Shown: piece by piece, positions 5,857 to 6,753 of the stretch
How the letters are laid out: each line of letters starts with the position of its first letter
How positions within the stretch are numbered: position 1 is the first letter of the stretch
From: Reyranella sp.
GTDB lineage: Bacteria; Pseudomonadota; Alphaproteobacteria; Reyranellales; Reyranellaceae
Direction: 5' to 3'
Assembly (NCBI GenBank): GCA_016780605.1
Contig: JADHLS010000284.1
Span: 1-6,753 of the forward strand
Length of the DNA stretch: 6,753 nucleotides
Made by a program: the position numbers and the translations under genes
The notes under the pieces: generated by a model
Seen by the model: only the letters and a program-made list of their open reading frames with translations
What the model was told of the DNA's origin: nothing
The model's database searches: none

Positions 5857-6753
5857 TTGAAGATCGAACCGCGCCAGGTCGAAGCCTTCCTCAAGAAGCC
5901 GGATCCGAAGATCCGCGGCGTCGTCGTCTACGGCAACGACGACGGCCTCGTCGCCGAGCGGGCGCTGGCGCTGGCCAAGACCGTCTGCGAGGACCTCAAG
6001 GACCCGTTTCGCGTCGTCGATATCGCGGGCGACGTTCTCAAGAACGACCCGGCGCGCCTGGCCGACGAGTTCGGCGCCATGTCGCTGATGGGCGGCCGGC
6101 GCGTCATCCGCGTTCGGCCGGCCGGCGAGGAGACCACGGCGGCGCTGGAGAACCTGGTCGAAGCGGCGGCCGGCGATGCGCTGATCGTGATCGAGGGCGG
6201 CAATCTCACGCCGCGTTCGGGTCTGCGCACCTTGGCCGAGACCGAGGCCTGCCTCGCCGCTTTGCCCTGCTACATGGACAACGAGGCGGCCCTCGAAGGT
6301 TTGGTCGAGAGTGCCGCCCGCAGCCAGGGTCTCAGCGTCGACACCGACGCTCTCGAATGGATCGTCGAGCGACTGGGCGGCGATCGCGGCCAGAGCCGCA
6401 GCGAGATCGACAAGCTCCTGCTCTACAAGGAGGCCGACGGGGCCAAGACCGTGACGCTGGACGACGCGCTGGCGGTCTTGGGCGACACGGCGGCGATCGG
6501 CATCGACGACGTCGTCGCGGCGACCTTCGACGGCGACCTCGTGGCGTTGGACCGCGCTCTCGATCGCGTGTTCGCCGAGGGCGGCAATCCCGTGCAGCTC
6601 GTGCGCGCCCTGCAGCGCCATGCCGACCAGCTCCACCTCGTGGCGGGCCATGCCGCGAATGGCGGCAACCTCGAAGGCGCCATGTTCAAGGCGCGCGGCC
6701 TGCCGCGCGGCGGGCCGGTGCGCCAGCGCTTCGAGCGACATCTTCGGACCTGG
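5857..6753 (+). CDS. holA: DNA polymerase III delta subunit (runs off the right edge)
   Basis: Delta is the clamp-loader subunit that opens the beta sliding clamp so it can be placed on primed DNA; it works in the cytoplasm in complex with tau/gamma and delta-prime. The window holds 299 codons; family members are about 340 residues, so roughly the last 40 are missing. Residues 20-37 (RGVVVYGNDDGLVAERAL) are the typical opening of the N-terminal domain, which has an AAA+ fold without a working Walker motif. Residues about 168-190 (WIVERLGGDRGQSRSEIDKLLLY) match the family's conserved segment with GxDR and an arginine before the E-x-D-K-L-L-L-Y helix. The C-terminal collar region begins near 215. 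The start is TTG 5857, forced by TGA immediately upstream in frame and supported by GAGG 7 nt before. It lies 117 bp past leuS, same strand. Confidence 0.93.
   Translation, partial: MKIEPRQVEAFLKKPDPKIRGVVVYGNDDGLVAERALALAKTVCEDLKDPFRVVDIAGDVLKNDPARLADEFGAMSLMGGRRVIRVRPAGEETTAALENLVEAAAGDALIVIEGGNLTPRSGLRTLAETEACLAALPCYMDNEAALEGLVESAARSQGLSVDTDALEWIVERLGGDRGQSRSEIDKLLLYKEADGAKTVTLDDALAVLGDTAAIGIDDVVAATFDGDLVALDRALDRVFAEGGNPVQLVRALQRHADQLHLVAGHAANGGNLEGAMFKARGLPRGGPVRQRFERHLRTW

Noticed and set aside
5839..6741. 300-codon minus-strand open frame opposite holA
   Set aside because: Antisense shadow; the plus-strand product is clearly the delta subunit and has a supported start.
1..6753. CRISPR array, tRNA, insertion sequence, prophage or defence system
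   Set aside because: No spaced direct repeats, cloverleaf sequence, transposase or integrase motif was seen on either strand; the genes are ordinary housekeeping and envelope genes.

Overview
The window looks like ordinary chromosome from a GC-rich alphaproteobacterium, plausibly near the Rhodospirillales/Reyranella group. This rests on the porin type, on a DUF3576 lipoprotein directly upstream of leuS, on holA just downstream of leuS, and on a REP-like palindrome pair with the CCTGAGGAG...CGTCTCGAAGG ends I associate with alphaproteobacteria. The genus is an inference from gene content and protein style, not from a search.

Left part, minus strand. Positions 1-545 hold the N-terminal 181 residues of a tetratricopeptide-repeat protein whose C-terminus lies beyond the window. 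Upstream of it, and transcribed the same way, is an outer-membrane porin (669-2042) with a signal peptide and a C-terminal phenylalanine. A strong hairpin at 607-630 separates the two and probably terminates the porin message. The porin has a recognisable promoter candidate, a leader of about 100 nt and a perfect 12-bp palindrome in that leader.

Middle, divergent control region. Positions 2043-2458 hold no convincing gene. They carry promoter-like elements for both directions and an inverted repeat in the leader of the plus-strand lipoprotein gene.

Right part, plus strand. A DUF3576 lipoprotein gene (2459-3034), leuS (3133-5739, leucyl-tRNA synthetase) and holA (from 5857 past the right edge, DNA polymerase III delta subunit) follow in order. 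This is a housekeeping cluster joining envelope, translation and replication genes, a neighbourhood common in alphaproteobacteria. Two points stand out. The lptE gene that I would expect between leuS and holA is absent. In its place is a 117-bp gap filled by two inverted REP-type hairpins, and the downstream edge of that pair abuts the Shine-Dalgarno of holA, which starts at TTG.

I found no phage, insertion sequence, CRISPR array, tRNA, rRNA, toxin-antitoxin or defence locus. The observations worth a second look are regulatory or genomic-architecture details, not a new system.
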